Shown: positions 45,170-53,065 of the stretch, piece by piece
How the letters are laid out: every line of letters begins with the position of its first letter
Position numbering within the stretch: the stretch's first letter is position 1
Source of the DNA: Microthrixaceae bacterium
Lineage (GTDB): Bacteria; Actinomycetota; Acidimicrobiia; Acidimicrobiales; Acidimicrobilacustridaceae
Direction of reading: 5' to 3'
Length of the DNA stretch: 64,000 nucleotides
Assembly: GCA_947449015.1 (NCBI GenBank)
Contig: CANFQA010000004.1
Coordinates: forward strand, 1 to 64,000
Position numbers and translations under genes: made by a program
The notes under the pieces: model-generated
Told to the model about the DNA's origin: nothing
What the model saw: the letters and a program-made list of their open reading frames with translations, nothing else
Databases searched by the model: none

Positions 45170-45261
45170 TCTCCAACTGGGCTCCACCTGAGTTCCAGCC
45201 GAGTTTCTCGTCGCAGGCCAAAGTTGGACGCCGCTCGGAAATCGGTGTCCTTCCGCAGCAA

Positions 45262-46836
45262 TTAGCGACGCGGAGCGGGCTCCCATGGCTTGTCTCGGAA
45301 CATGTCTCGAATGTCCTGCTTGAGAACCTTGCGCAGCGTCTGGTTCCGTGGGAGCTCGTCAAGGATTTCGAGCTGCTCCGGGATCTTCTGAACCATCAGG
45401 TCAGCGGTCTTCAGATAGTCGACCATGTCAGCAAACTCCAGATCAGCAGCGCCCGGCACACGCTCAACAACCGCGCAGACGCGCTCCCCGCGCTCACGAT
45501 CCGGCAGCCCGACAACAGCCACGTCATTGACCAGCGGATGCTGATAGAGCAGATCTTCGATCTCCTTGGCGGAGATGTTCTCGCCCTTACGGATGATCAC
45601 GTCTTTCAGGCGACCTGTGAGCACAACATGGCCACCCTCATCGAAATGACCGAGATCACCAGTGCGGAACCATCCTTCAGCGTCGAAGGCATCAGCGTCG
45701 AGCGAGGAATCGGTGTAACCCTTGAACACCATCGGACCCTTGAGCCGAACCTCGCCGTCTTCACCGGGACTGCACACGTGCCCCTCGGCGGTGACCATGC
45801 GAATCTCGATACCGGTGACCGGCGCGCCGTCGGTGTACATCAACTGGTCGTGGGTGTCGTTGGGTCCGCCCTGGGCGATCATCGGACATTCGGTCATGCC
45901 GTAGCCATGGCATACGGGAATGCCCATCTCGGTAAGGACTTCGGTGAACATCTCGGGGGGCTTCGGCGCGCCGCCGCCCGACAGCAGCCGCAACGAAGGA
46001 ATGATCGCAGTATCCGGCTGCGTGCGTTGCTTAGCGAGATACATCTGGTAAAACGCCGGACCTCCTCCAGCCATGGTTGCACCCTTGCGACTGAACAAAT
46101 CAACTGCGGCATCGAGCTGAAACGCCTCAACAATCACTGCACCGCAGCCGCGATAGAGCAGCATCATCAGATAATCCGGTCCGGCGATATGCGCGTACGG
46201 GAACGCGATCGACCCGATGTCATCGGTGGTGAGCTCGAGCGCGTCGGCCAAACCCAAACCGCCGGCCATGAGCGTGCGGTCAGTGTGGCGGACACCCTTC
46301 GGCGCTGAGGTAGTCCCGGAGGTGTAATAGATCCAACGCACCTCGTCACCATCAGTAGGCGCCGGCGGAAGTGAGGTCGGGTCCCCCTCCGGCAGGGAGT
46401 CAAACGTGACCAGCACCGTGGGGCGAATTCCACGTTCATCTGCGATGCGCTCGGCCATGGCTTCGAAATCGAAACCGTTCCAGTTACCGGGGATGCACAG
46501 AAACTCGGCGCCGGTCTGTTCAACAACGAAGCCGACTTCGCGATCGCGGTAGATCGGGATGATTGGGTTCTGCACGGCACCCAAACGGGCAAGCGCCAGT
46601 GACAGCGCCACGGTTTCAATCCGCGTTGGCAACTGCCAGGTCACCCGGCTGCCAGAACGCACTCCAAGGGCAAGAAGACCGGCGGCAGTGCGCTCGGCGA
46701 GATCTCGCAACTGCCCGAAGGTGATTTCACGATCGTTCTGATCGAACAGCACGACGTCATCGGGTGATGCCGCTGCCCGGGCCTCGAGCAGCTCCCACAT
46801 GGTTCCGGCCTGCTGAATGCTCTGCTGTGGACTCAC
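45262..46836 (-). CDS. Acyl-CoA synthetase (AMP-binding ligase)
   Basis: 524 aa ANL-superfamily ligase converting a carboxylic acid to its CoA thioester with ATP. Core motifs: IYYTSGTTSAPKG (A3), GYGMTECP (A5), GWFRTGDLGHFDEGG (A7) and GRLKDVIIRKGENISAKEIED (A8). The start is the GTG at 46836, with AGGAGG four bases upstream. At the A10 position the usual P-R-T-x-x-G-K is replaced by LPRNQTLRKVLK, so the adenylation lysine appears shifted or replaced. Substrate unknown; likely the entry step for the catabolic cluster. Divergent from a Zn-alcohol dehydrogenase. Confidence 0.93.
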   Translation of the reverse strand: MSPQQSIQQAGTMWELLEARAAASPDDVVLFDQNDREITFGQLRDLAERTAAGLLALGVRSGSRVTWQLPTRIETVALSLALARLGAVQNPIIPIYRDREVGFVVEQTGAEFLCIPGNWNGFDFEAMAERIADERGIRPTVLVTFDSLPEGDPTSLPPAPTDGDEVRWIYYTSGTTSAPKGVRHTDRTLMAGGLGLADALELTTDDIGSIAFPYAHIAGPDYLMMLLYRGCGAVIVEAFQLDAAVDLFSRKGATMAGGGPAFYQMYLAKQRTQPDTAIIPSLRLLSGGGAPKPPEMFTEVLTEMGIPVCHGYGMTECPMIAQGGPNDTHDQLMYTDGAPVTGIEIRMVTAEGHVCSPGEDGEVRLKGPMVFKGYTDSSLDADAFDAEGWFRTGDLGHFDEGGHVVLTGRLKDVIIRKGENISAKEIEDLLYQHPLVNDVAVVGLPDRERGERVCAVVERVPGAADLEFADMVDYLKTADLMVQKIPEQLEILDELPRNQTLRKVLKQDIRDMFRDKPWEPAPRR

Positions 46837-46918
46837 GGTTCCTCCTGGTATCGAACCTCTCCATCTTGGCGCGTCGACGCTGCCCCGTCGCACCCGAACC
46901 CCATGAAAGGATGAAGGC

Positions 46919-47971
46919 ATGCCCGAAATGATGAAGGCCTACCGGCTTGTGGAATGGGAACACGCACCTGAACTGACCGAGGCACCTGTGCCTGAGCCCG
47001 GTCCCGGACAGGTCGTGGTGCGCGTCGCTGGCAACGGCCTGTGTCATTCCGATGTGGGAATGACACAGATGCCCGGCTCCATCGGCGAGTTGATCGGATG
47101 GAAGGTCCCGTTCACCCTCGGCCACGAAGTTGGAGGCCACGTCGCCATGCTCGGCGCCGGCGTGACCGATTTTGCCGAGGGCGATCCCGTTGCCGTGATC
47201 TCCCCTCATTCCTGTGGCAACTGTCGATGGTGCGTGCGCGGAAAAGACTCTCTGTGCGACGACTCAATGGTGGGTCGTGGGTACGGCATCGACGGTGGCT
47301 TAGCCCAGTACGTCTTGGTGTCATCGACTCGCGAACTCATCAGACTCGACGGACTCGACCCACTGCACGCCGGCCCGCTCACCGACGCGGGTTCCACATC
47401 AATGCACGCGGTCAAGCGCGCATTGCACCGGATCACCCCCGGCGGTTACGCCGTAGTCATTGGTGCCGGTGGCCTCGGTGCCTATGCCATCCAGTTCCTT
47501 CGAGAACTCACCAGTGCTCACATCATCGCTGTCGATCAATCGACCAATCGTCTCTCCTATGCGGCGGAATTGGGCGCGGCAACCGTCATGGAGGGTGTCA
47601 CCGCCGATACCGCAGGCGATATCGCTCGACTCACCGGGGGTGGAGCCGATGCCGTATTCGACTTTGTGGGGATTGACGAAACAATCGCACAGGGGCTTCG
47701 AAGCACTGGCCGCGGTGGCGCCTACGCGCTGGTTGGAGCGGCGAACGGCCGACTCCGAGGATCGGACTGGTTCAGCGCGCTGCCGAAGGATGGCGAAGTG
47801 TTTTCTTTTCAAGCCTCAAACATCGCCGATGCGCTCGATGTCTTCGCACTGGCCAATGCTGGGCGTCTTCAGATCGACATCGATGTCTTCCCCCTTGACC
47901 GAGTCGCTGAGGCATACGAACGCATGGAGGCCGGCGAGTTGCGCGGCCGTGCTGTCGTCGTTCCCGACTGA
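46919..47971 (+). CDS. Zinc-dependent alcohol dehydrogenase
   Basis: 350 aa medium-chain dehydrogenase. Catalytic zinc ligands C42 and H69 with E70 (GLCHSD, LGHEVGG); structural zinc cysteines C99, C102, C105 and C113 (CGNCRWC...SLC); NAD-binding VVIGAGGLGAYAIQFL near 180-195 with an Asp at the end of beta2 (IAVDQ), favouring NAD. GRAVVVPD ends the protein. Oxidises an alcohol of unknown structure. ATG with AGGATGAAGG upstream. It converges with the MarR gene, 15 bases apart, and is divergent from the acyl-CoA ligase. Confidence 0.94.
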   Translation: MPEMMKAYRLVEWEHAPELTEAPVPEPGPGQVVVRVAGNGLCHSDVGMTQMPGSIGELIGWKVPFTLGHEVGGHVAMLGAGVTDFAEGDPVAVISPHSCGNCRWCVRGKDSLCDDSMVGRGYGIDGGLAQYVLVSSTRELIRLDGLDPLHAGPLTDAGSTSMHAVKRALHRITPGGYAVVIGAGGLGAYAIQFLRELTSAHIIAVDQSTNRLSYAAELGAATVMEGVTADTAGDIARLTGGGADAVFDFVGIDETIAQGLRSTGRGGAYALVGAANGRLRGSDWFSALPKDGEVFSFQASNIADALDVFALANAGRLQIDIDVFPLDRVAEAYERMEAGELRGRAVVVPD

Positions 47972-47986
47972 TCTGTCAGGAAATAC

Positions 47987-48475
47987 TTACTGCCCACTAT
48001 CGGAACGCAAATAGGGCGTGGTTTGAAGGTCGTCAACGAGACGAACAAGCAACCTTCCAAGCTGTTCGCGCTCCTCATCGCTCCACTCGGCGAGCGCGCG
48101 GCTGAGTTGCGCGTTCCGGACCCGCTCGAAGCGCTGCGCGATTTTTCTGCCCGCAGCTGTTGCCTCCACCAAAACGATGCTGCGGTGCTGAGGGCTGGGT
48201 CGTCGATCGACCAAGCCCTCAGCTTCCAGAATTCGAACCTGTCGGCTGACCGCTCCGGTATCCATGCGGGCGGCACGGGCGAGGTCACCAACCGGAATGG
48301 GCTCCCGATCGCCAAGCGCGCGCAGCACGTTCATGGCCTGTTCGGAAAGTTCGACTCCCGCAGCACCCGCCATCCCCACATGGACCCGCCGACTCGACAG
48401 CAGCCGACCCAAACGAGTCAGACCGAGTCGGACCGTGACAAGTTGGTCCTCGAGTGATGGGGATTGACGGGGCAT
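47987..48475 (-). CDS. MarR-family transcriptional regulator
   Basis: 162 aa winged-helix regulator. HTH region with VGDLARAARMDTGAVSRQVRILEAEGLV (about 68-95), wing DRRPSPQHRSIVLVEATAAG, and terminal helices for dimerisation. These proteins bind palindromic operators and are released by aromatic or other small acids. It starts 13 bases after the amidohydrolase stop on the same strand, so it is expected to control its own operon; candidate operators lie at 49720-49785. The start ATG at 48475 lacks a good ribosome site; the long upstream frame overlaps the amidohydrolase and is not coding. Confidence 0.9.
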   Translation of the reverse strand: MPRQSPSLEDQLVTVRLGLTRLGRLLSSRRVHVGMAGAAGVELSEQAMNVLRALGDREPIPVGDLARAARMDTGAVSRQVRILEAEGLVDRRPSPQHRSIVLVEATAAGRKIAQRFERVRNAQLSRALAEWSDEEREQLGRLLVRLVDDLQTTPYLRSDSGQ

Positions 48476-48488
48476 TTGCGGTCGTGAG

Positions 48489-49685
48489 TCAGGCGCGCTG
48501 GAACGCGGGGCTTTGGTGGTCCGGAACCTCGGTAAGTGGCTCGGCGATTTCGGCGACCGTGGGGCCGATCTTGGCAGCGATCGGCGCGAGTGCGTCGAGA
48601 TCGAAGCCGTAGACAGCCGCGGCATTCTCCGAAAGGACCTTGCGCAGGTCAGCTTCGCTCCAGCCTTTGAAGCTGTGACGCAGCGATTCGCGCGACAGCG
48701 GCGAACAGGCCTCGTTATGCGGGTAATCACTGCCCCACATGATCTTGTCCAGACCAATGTCGTGGAAGGTTGCGGCTTCGCCGGGAGACGGGAAACTGGC
48801 GCCGAGGAAGCAATTGCGGCGGAAGTAATCACTGGGCTTGTGCGGAAGCGGACCCGACTTCGGCATACCGATTTCACCAATGCGACCGTTGACCATGGAG
48901 TTGTGAATGTCGTCCATGCGAGTCAGCGCGGGTGGGAGCCATGACGTGCCCTGTTCGGTCATGATGAACTTCAGACCCGGGAAGCGCTCGAACACGCCCG
49001 CCATGATGAGGTGCCAAACAGCACGGTTGGCGAAAAAGCCCGACTCCAGCACGAACATCGTGATCGCCGCGTCATGCTTGCCGTAGTTGGGGATGCCGCT
49101 ACCACCTGCATGATGGGTGATCGACATATCGAGGTCCTGGCACACCGCCCACAACGGGTCGTAGATGGCCGAGAACAACGGATCGATCCAGGGGGTGTCA
49201 GGTGAGACGCCAGGCAGCAGGATCCCGCGAAGTCCTTGCTCGCGGGCCCACTTCACATCTGCAATGGCTTCGTCGACATCGTTGAGCGCGATCTGGGCGA
49301 GTCCGGCTCGGCGCTCGGGAGACTCGGCGACGAAATCCACGAGCCAGCGGTTGTGGGCGCGCAGACCGGCAAGACGCCTCGGGAACTCCTCGGGTGATGG
49401 AGCCGGAGCAATAACCACACCGGTCGGGAAGAACGGCGGGACCGTATTGGGAAAGAGAACCTCGGCAGCGACGCCCTCAGCATCAAGATCGCCGTTGCGA
49501 CGCTCGGTGTCCCAGTTACGGGTGCGACCGTCGTCCTGGAGATCACGGAACGGGTTCTTATAGCCACCGCGCCAAGCGTCGAACTCTTCCTGCATCGGCG
49601 TGGTGAGGTACTCCCGATACTGGGCGTGACTTCCACCGGCGTGACCGTCGGCAGAAATGATGGTGTAGCGGTCCTCAGCAGCCAT
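48489..49685 (-). CDS. Amidohydrolase-2 family hydrolase/decarboxylase
   Basis: 398 aa TIM-barrel metalloenzyme of the ACMSD/2,3-dihydroxybenzoate-decarboxylase-like group. ISADGHAGG at the N-terminus replaces the canonical HxH, ITHHAGGSG holds a central metal His, and IMWGSDYPHNEA the catalytic Asp near residue 320. Such actinobacterial enzymes are typical of aromatic or terpenoid degradation; hydrolysis or decarboxylation cannot be told apart here. ATG with GAGGAG upstream. First gene of an operon with MarR; its upstream region carries a dense array of palindromes. Confidence 0.9.
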   Translation of the reverse strand: MAAEDRYTIISADGHAGGSHAQYREYLTTPMQEEFDAWRGGYKNPFRDLQDDGRTRNWDTERRNGDLDAEGVAAEVLFPNTVPPFFPTGVVIAPAPSPEEFPRRLAGLRAHNRWLVDFVAESPERRAGLAQIALNDVDEAIADVKWAREQGLRGILLPGVSPDTPWIDPLFSAIYDPLWAVCQDLDMSITHHAGGSGIPNYGKHDAAITMFVLESGFFANRAVWHLIMAGVFERFPGLKFIMTEQGTSWLPPALTRMDDIHNSMVNGRIGEIGMPKSGPLPHKPSDYFRRNCFLGASFPSPGEAATFHDIGLDKIMWGSDYPHNEACSPLSRESLRHSFKGWSEADLRKVLSENAAAVYGFDLDALAPIAAKIGPTVAEIAEPLTEVPDHQSPAFQRA

Positions 49686-49719
49686 GAGTTCTCCTCAATC
49701 GTTGGTACGTGTTCGAATC

Positions 49720-49735
49720 GGAACCGATCGGTTCC
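49720..49735. promoter_or_regulatory. Operator-like palindrome GGAACCGATCGGTTCC
   Basis: Perfect 16-bp palindrome 35 bases upstream of the amidohydrolase start, placed at the predicted transcription start. Size and symmetry suit a TetR- or MarR-type repressor dimer; the MarR protein of the same operon is the obvious candidate. Confidence 0.55.
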
Positions 49736-49742
49736 TTTGGCC

Positions 49743-49773
49743 AGATTAGGACACCCAGTCTTGACTGAGTCAA
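49743..49773 (-). promoter_or_regulatory. Candidate promoter with -35 inside a palindrome
   Basis: On the minus strand TTGACT (49768-49773) and TAATCT (49743-49748) with a 19-bp spacer, longer than ideal. The -35 is half of the perfect palindrome TTGACT-G-AGTCAA (49761-49773), itself similar to MarR-type operators. Confidence 0.45.
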
Positions 49774-49785
49774 CACAGCCTGTGT
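49773..49785. promoter_or_regulatory. Palindrome ACACAG-C-CTGTGT
   Basis: 13-bp perfect palindrome directly adjoining the -35 palindrome and overlapping the Crp-type site by three bases; possibly a second operator or part of a composite site. Confidence 0.3.
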
Positions 49786-49798
49786 GATTCCAGTCACA
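49783..49798. promoter_or_regulatory. Crp/GlxR-type binding site
   Basis: TGTGATTCCAGTCACA: perfect TGTGA-N6-TCACA, the textbook consensus for Crp and for actinobacterial GlxR. Its centre is about 54 bases upstream of the predicted start of the amidohydrolase-MarR transcript, a position compatible with activation. Confidence 0.55.
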
Positions 49799-49805
49799 GC
49801 GCACC

Positions 49806-49843
49806 GGGCCAGCGGGCCAGCGGGCCAGCGGGCCAGCGGGCCA
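49806..49843. repeat. 8-bp tandem repeat (GGGCCAGC x 4.75)
   Basis: Four full copies of GGGCCAGC (from 49806, 49814, 49822 and 49830) and a partial GGGCCA. Intergenic, between the Crp-type site and the 3' end of the DUF35 gene. Copy number could vary by slippage and change promoter context. Confidence 0.9.
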
Positions 49844-49898
49844 ATCTTGAGAAATCGGCCGAAACCGGACGAGTCTGGGCGAGCCCGTTGGCCTCAGT

Positions 49899-50318
49899 TC
49901 AGCGAACTGGGCGCACGTAGGGAACCAGCCTGCCATCGGCGATCGGATGGAACTCCACCGTCACCTCAACACCCACCGAGAGTTCAGTGTGCTCGCAGCC
50001 GATCATGGCACTCAGCAAGAACCACCCCTCGCTCATCGCCACGATCACCGGTGCATAGGGCGCGTCGAAATCCGGGCCCACGGGGCGCATCACCACAGTC
50101 CAACTGTGGATCACGCCGCGCCCGTCACTGCGTCGCCATTGCAGATCAGCGCCGTCACAGGCCGCGCAAACAGCCGCCGGTGTGTGATTCGCCGCTCCGC
50201 AGGCGATGCACACCTGATAGCGCAGCTCTCGTTCGGCACAGCCTTCCCAGTACGGCGCGGAGAACATCGTTGGCACCGGCGAGACACCGGCGCGGTCCTG
50301 AGGTCGCAGCATGGTCAT
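49899..50318 (-). CDS. DUF35 (zinc-ribbon/OB-fold) acyl-CoA-binding protein
   Basis: 139 aa. N-terminal helix with YWEGCAERELRYQVC, a rubredoxin-like zinc ribbon CIACG..(H)..VCAAC near residues 35-52, then a C-terminal OB-fold (GVIHSWTVV, PYAPVIVAM, VTVEFHPI). These proteins work in complex with thiolase-like partners, for instance the DUF35 part of ChsH2 with the Ltp2 aldolase in steroid side-chain breakdown. ATG at 50318 overlaps the stop of the upstream thiolase-like gene (ATGA), strongly supporting a two-protein complex. Confidence 0.92.
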   Translation of the reverse strand: MTMLRPQDRAGVSPVPTMFSAPYWEGCAERELRYQVCIACGAANHTPAAVCAACDGADLQWRRSDGRGVIHSWTVVMRPVGPDFDAPYAPVIVAMSEGWFLLSAMIGCEHTELSVGVEVTVEFHPIADGRLVPYVRPVR

Positions 50319-51484
50319 GGAAGCTCCGATCCGAGCAGCAGCACATCGGTGAATAAGGCTCCCGAGCCCCCACCGGTGCACAGAGCAACATGCGCATCGG
50401 GGACCTGCATTGACAGGCATTCACCACGCAGTTGCTGCACTCCACGGATAACTCGTTGGAACAGTTGCACTGCTGCTCCCCCATGGCTGAAAGACATCGT
50501 GCCTCCGTCGGTGGTAACCGGAAAGCGACCGCCTGGCTCGATCACGCCGGAAAGCACGAAATCGCCGCCCTCTCCGGTCCCGCAGAACCCGAACGCTTCG
50601 AACTGGCGGATGATCTCGAAGGAGAACGGGTCGTAGAACTCACAGACATCCACGTCACTCGGACCAAGCCCCGCCATTGCAAATGCATTTTCCGCCGCTC
50701 GGCGCCCAACGGTTCCGGCAATGAGGTCGGGACGCTTTCTGCCTCCCATTTCCCAGACTGGCGGATGTTGATAGGCAGGCCCGAAGTGGTCAGTTCCGCC
50801 ACCAAGGATCCGCACCGGTGCCTTCGCGCAGTCCGACGCCCGTTCCATATTGGTGAGCACGATCGCTGCGCCGCCCTCGGAAGTCATGGCGCAGTCAAGC
50901 AAATGGAATGGATCCGCAATCATGCGACTGGCCAGCACATCAGCCGCCGTAAACGGCCCACGACCACTGAACACCGCCTGCGGATTGGCATGACCGTTAT
51001 TGCGGATCACTGCCGCAACATGCGCCATCGATTCCGGAGTGGTTCCATAGAGATGCATATGGCGTCGAGCCATCAGCGCGAACTCCGCAGCAGTGAACAT
51101 TCCGTACGGGGCGACAAACTCGTTGGTGGGTCTGGTCCACGGCGCGGTTGCGGTGTGCTCACGATACGAACCGGCCTCACCAGTGGTGATCAACACAGTG
51201 GTGGCGAGCCCACAGGCAATAGCCATAGCCCCCTCGAGTACCGCCGGGATTCCGAGCGCGGAAAGCGAGCGCCACACCGGGCCAATCCGATGCTGGTAGA
51301 GAAAGTCGTTTCCGAGGTTTCCCACCACCCCATCAATGTCCATTGGTGTCAGACCGGCATCGCCAATGGCACCATGGGCTGCCTCGAGCGCGATGCTCCG
51401 AGAATCATGGTCTGCGAGGACCTTGGCTTGAGCGGTGTTGTGGACGCCAACGATCGCCACATCATGAAATGGATGTCGAATCAC
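50315..51484 (-). CDS. Thiolase-like (SCP2/Ltp type) protein
   Basis: 389 aa, SCP2-thiolase fold. The GTG at 51484 has GGAGGA just upstream; an in-frame GTG at 51508 is the alternative. At the place where thiolases carry the nucleophile in a C-x-S-G loop, this protein reads LGIPAVLEGAMAIACG and lacks that loop. The C-terminal half keeps CEFYDPFSFEIIRQFEAFGFCGTGEGG and CTGGGSG. Loss of the nucleophile plus a coupled DUF35 gene suggests an aldolase (Ltp2-like) rather than a thiolase reaction. Substrate unknown. Confidence 0.9.
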   Translation of the reverse strand: MIRHPFHDVAIVGVHNTAQAKVLADHDSRSIALEAAHGAIGDAGLTPMDIDGVVGNLGNDFLYQHRIGPVWRSLSALGIPAVLEGAMAIACGLATTVLITTGEAGSYREHTATAPWTRPTNEFVAPYGMFTAAEFALMARRHMHLYGTTPESMAHVAAVIRNNGHANPQAVFSGRGPFTAADVLASRMIADPFHLLDCAMTSEGGAAIVLTNMERASDCAKAPVRILGGGTDHFGPAYQHPPVWEMGGRKRPDLIAGTVGRRAAENAFAMAGLGPSDVDVCEFYDPFSFEIIRQFEAFGFCGTGEGGDFVLSGVIEPGGRFPVTTDGGTMSFSHGGAAVQLFQRVIRGVQQLRGECLSMQVPDAHVALCTGGGSGALFTDVLLLGSELP

Positions 51485-51527
51485 ACTTCCTCCCCCACAG
51501 GTGCGCACCTACGAGCGCAGTTCTTCC

Positions 51528-51533
51528 TAGCAT
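51528..51533 (+). promoter_or_regulatory. Putative leaderless -10 (TAGCAT) for alpha/beta hydrolase
   Basis: TAGCAT six bases before the ATG at 51540 on the plus strand. CTGGAG in between could be a very close ribosome site, but the spacing favours a leaderless start. Confidence 0.4.
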
Positions 51534-51539
51534 CTGGAG

Positions 51540-52439
51540 ATGGACTTCTCCGTCTCCTCCTTCACCATCGGCGTCGACGACTTCGAACTCGTCGGCGATC
51601 TCCACCTACCAAACACAGCGACTGCTGAGTCGCCGGTACCGGGCATCGTGATGAGCCACGGTTTCTCGGCGACCAGAAAGATGGGGTTACCTGCATTCGC
51701 GCAAGCCTTTGCTGCCGCGGGATTTGCCGTCGCGCTCTATGACCACCGATGCCTGGGACAGTCGGGTGGAGAACCACGGTTCAACATCAACCCGTGGCTC
51801 CAGACGCTCGATATGCGATCGGTACTCGACTGGGTTGCCGAGCGTGCCGAGATTGATGCCAACCGTCTGGCCCTTTGGGGGTCAAGCTTCAGTGGTGGCG
51901 AATCAATCGTTCTCGGATCTGTGGACCAACGGGTCAAAGCCGTGATCGCCAACGCTCCGTTTGCGGGCACAGGCGGACTCGATGCCAGCACTACTGATGC
52001 AAAATTCGCTGAGATCGTTGAAGTCATCAACGGAGCAACTCCCCCGCCATCGGGAACCCGAATCGGGCCGATGGCAGTTGTTCGCCCCGAGGGTTCGCAG
52101 GAGCCGGCGTTCCTCGATCAACCAGAATCAGCTGACTGGTTTCTCAGTCGCGGCCCGGGAACAGGATGGGAGAACACCTTCACCGTCGAATTCAGTGCGG
52201 AACCAAGCTTCGACCCGATGGTGTGTGTCTCCAAGATTGCTCCGCGAGCGTTACTTATGAACGTGGCCACCGAAGACCGCGTGGCACCCACGGCGACTGC
52301 GCTGGAGGCGTTCGAGCACGCTGGTGAGCCGAAGCAACTCGCAATGTTCGAAGGTCACCACTTCTCCGACTACGACGGCGAGATCCGCGACCATTCGATC
52401 GCAACAATGCTCGCCTTCCTGCGCGAGCATCTGGCGTAG
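51540..52439 (+). CDS. Alpha/beta hydrolase (DLH/XynC-like)
   Basis: 299 aa. Oxyanion region GIVMSHGFSATRKMGL, DHRCLGQSGGEPR, nucleophile elbow GSSFSGGES near residue 117, a catalytic Asp in VATEDRVAP and a catalytic His in EGHHFSDY. Similar to acetylxylan-esterase/dienelactone-hydrolase-like esterases. Soluble. Divergent from the thiolase-like gene and possibly hydrolysing an ester or lactone intermediate of the same pathway; that link is inferred from position only. Confidence 0.88.
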   Translation: MDFSVSSFTIGVDDFELVGDLHLPNTATAESPVPGIVMSHGFSATRKMGLPAFAQAFAAAGFAVALYDHRCLGQSGGEPRFNINPWLQTLDMRSVLDWVAERAEIDANRLALWGSSFSGGESIVLGSVDQRVKAVIANAPFAGTGGLDASTTDAKFAEIVEVINGATPPPSGTRIGPMAVVRPEGSQEPAFLDQPESADWFLSRGPGTGWENTFTVEFSAEPSFDPMVCVSKIAPRALLMNVATEDRVAPTATALEAFEHAGEPKQLAMFEGHHFSDYDGEIRDHSIATMLAFLREHLA

Positions 52440-52520
52440 TCAACGCAACTGAGAGCGTTTCGTTCGGTCGCGTTCAGTCGCGTTCGGGTTCGTCGAGCGG
52501 GATCTGGCAGACCGGAGCTC

Positions 52521-52982
52521 TCAGCTGGTGAGCACTGGCGGACGACCGAAGCCCTGCGCCTCCGCCATGGCGAAGTAGCCCATGAGCGTGAGGGCACCAT
52601 CGGTCACCGACTCAACATTGCCATCGGCATCGAGATTGAGATTGCACCCGGTCATATGGAACCAGACGCGGGTGTCATCCTCGACGCATTGGAGTGTGTG
52701 CACAGATCCTGCTGGCTCGTAGAGGAACGAACCGGCACGATTGACGTACTCGTACTCCTTGTACTTCCACGCGCCGCTGGTGGTGTAACCCCACACCGGG
52801 CCGGTGTGGCGATGCGCCTGCACTTCGAAGCCGGCCTGGAAGATGTTCTCGATGATCCAGAGACCCTCCTGCTCCTTCACCTGGAGCACTCGAAGCTTGT
52901 TGCCTCCGCCCAGTTCAACGAACGGGATCTGTTCGGCGGAGAGATGAGTTGCTTCCTGCATCTGGGGATCAATGGCGGTCAT
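52521..52982 (-). CDS. Cupin-domain protein (2,4'-dihydroxyacetophenone dioxygenase-like)
   Basis: 153 aa beta-barrel cupin. Metal-binding motif 1 is VQAHRHTGPVWGY (two His) with a Glu-rich strand KYKEYEY; motif 2 is AGSVHTL with the third His. The length and single cupin recall the iron-dependent 2,4'-dihydroxyacetophenone dioxygenase and ChrR-type cupins. The exact reaction is a guess, but an oxygenase or isomerase in the catabolic block fits. ATG with GGAGGAA upstream. Confidence 0.82.
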   Translation of the reverse strand: MTAIDPQMQEATHLSAEQIPFVELGGGNKLRVLQVKEQEGLWIIENIFQAGFEVQAHRHTGPVWGYTTSGAWKYKEYEYVNRAGSFLYEPAGSVHTLQCVEDDTRVWFHMTGCNLNLDADGNVESVTDGALTLMGYFAMAEAQGFGRPPVLTS

Positions 52983-53065
52983 GGGATTCCTCCGAGTGGT
53001 GTGAACTGCGGTTCGTGTGGTGGGTGGTCGACTGAAGTTCTGCGTTGGCGCGATCTTCGCTGAAA

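Noticed and set aside
50432-51628. Plus-strand open frame (398 aa) antisense to the thiolase-like gene.
   Set aside because: Thiolase-like motifs, ATGA coupling to DUF35 and a good ribosome site favour the minus strand; the plus frame also overlaps the real hydrolase start.
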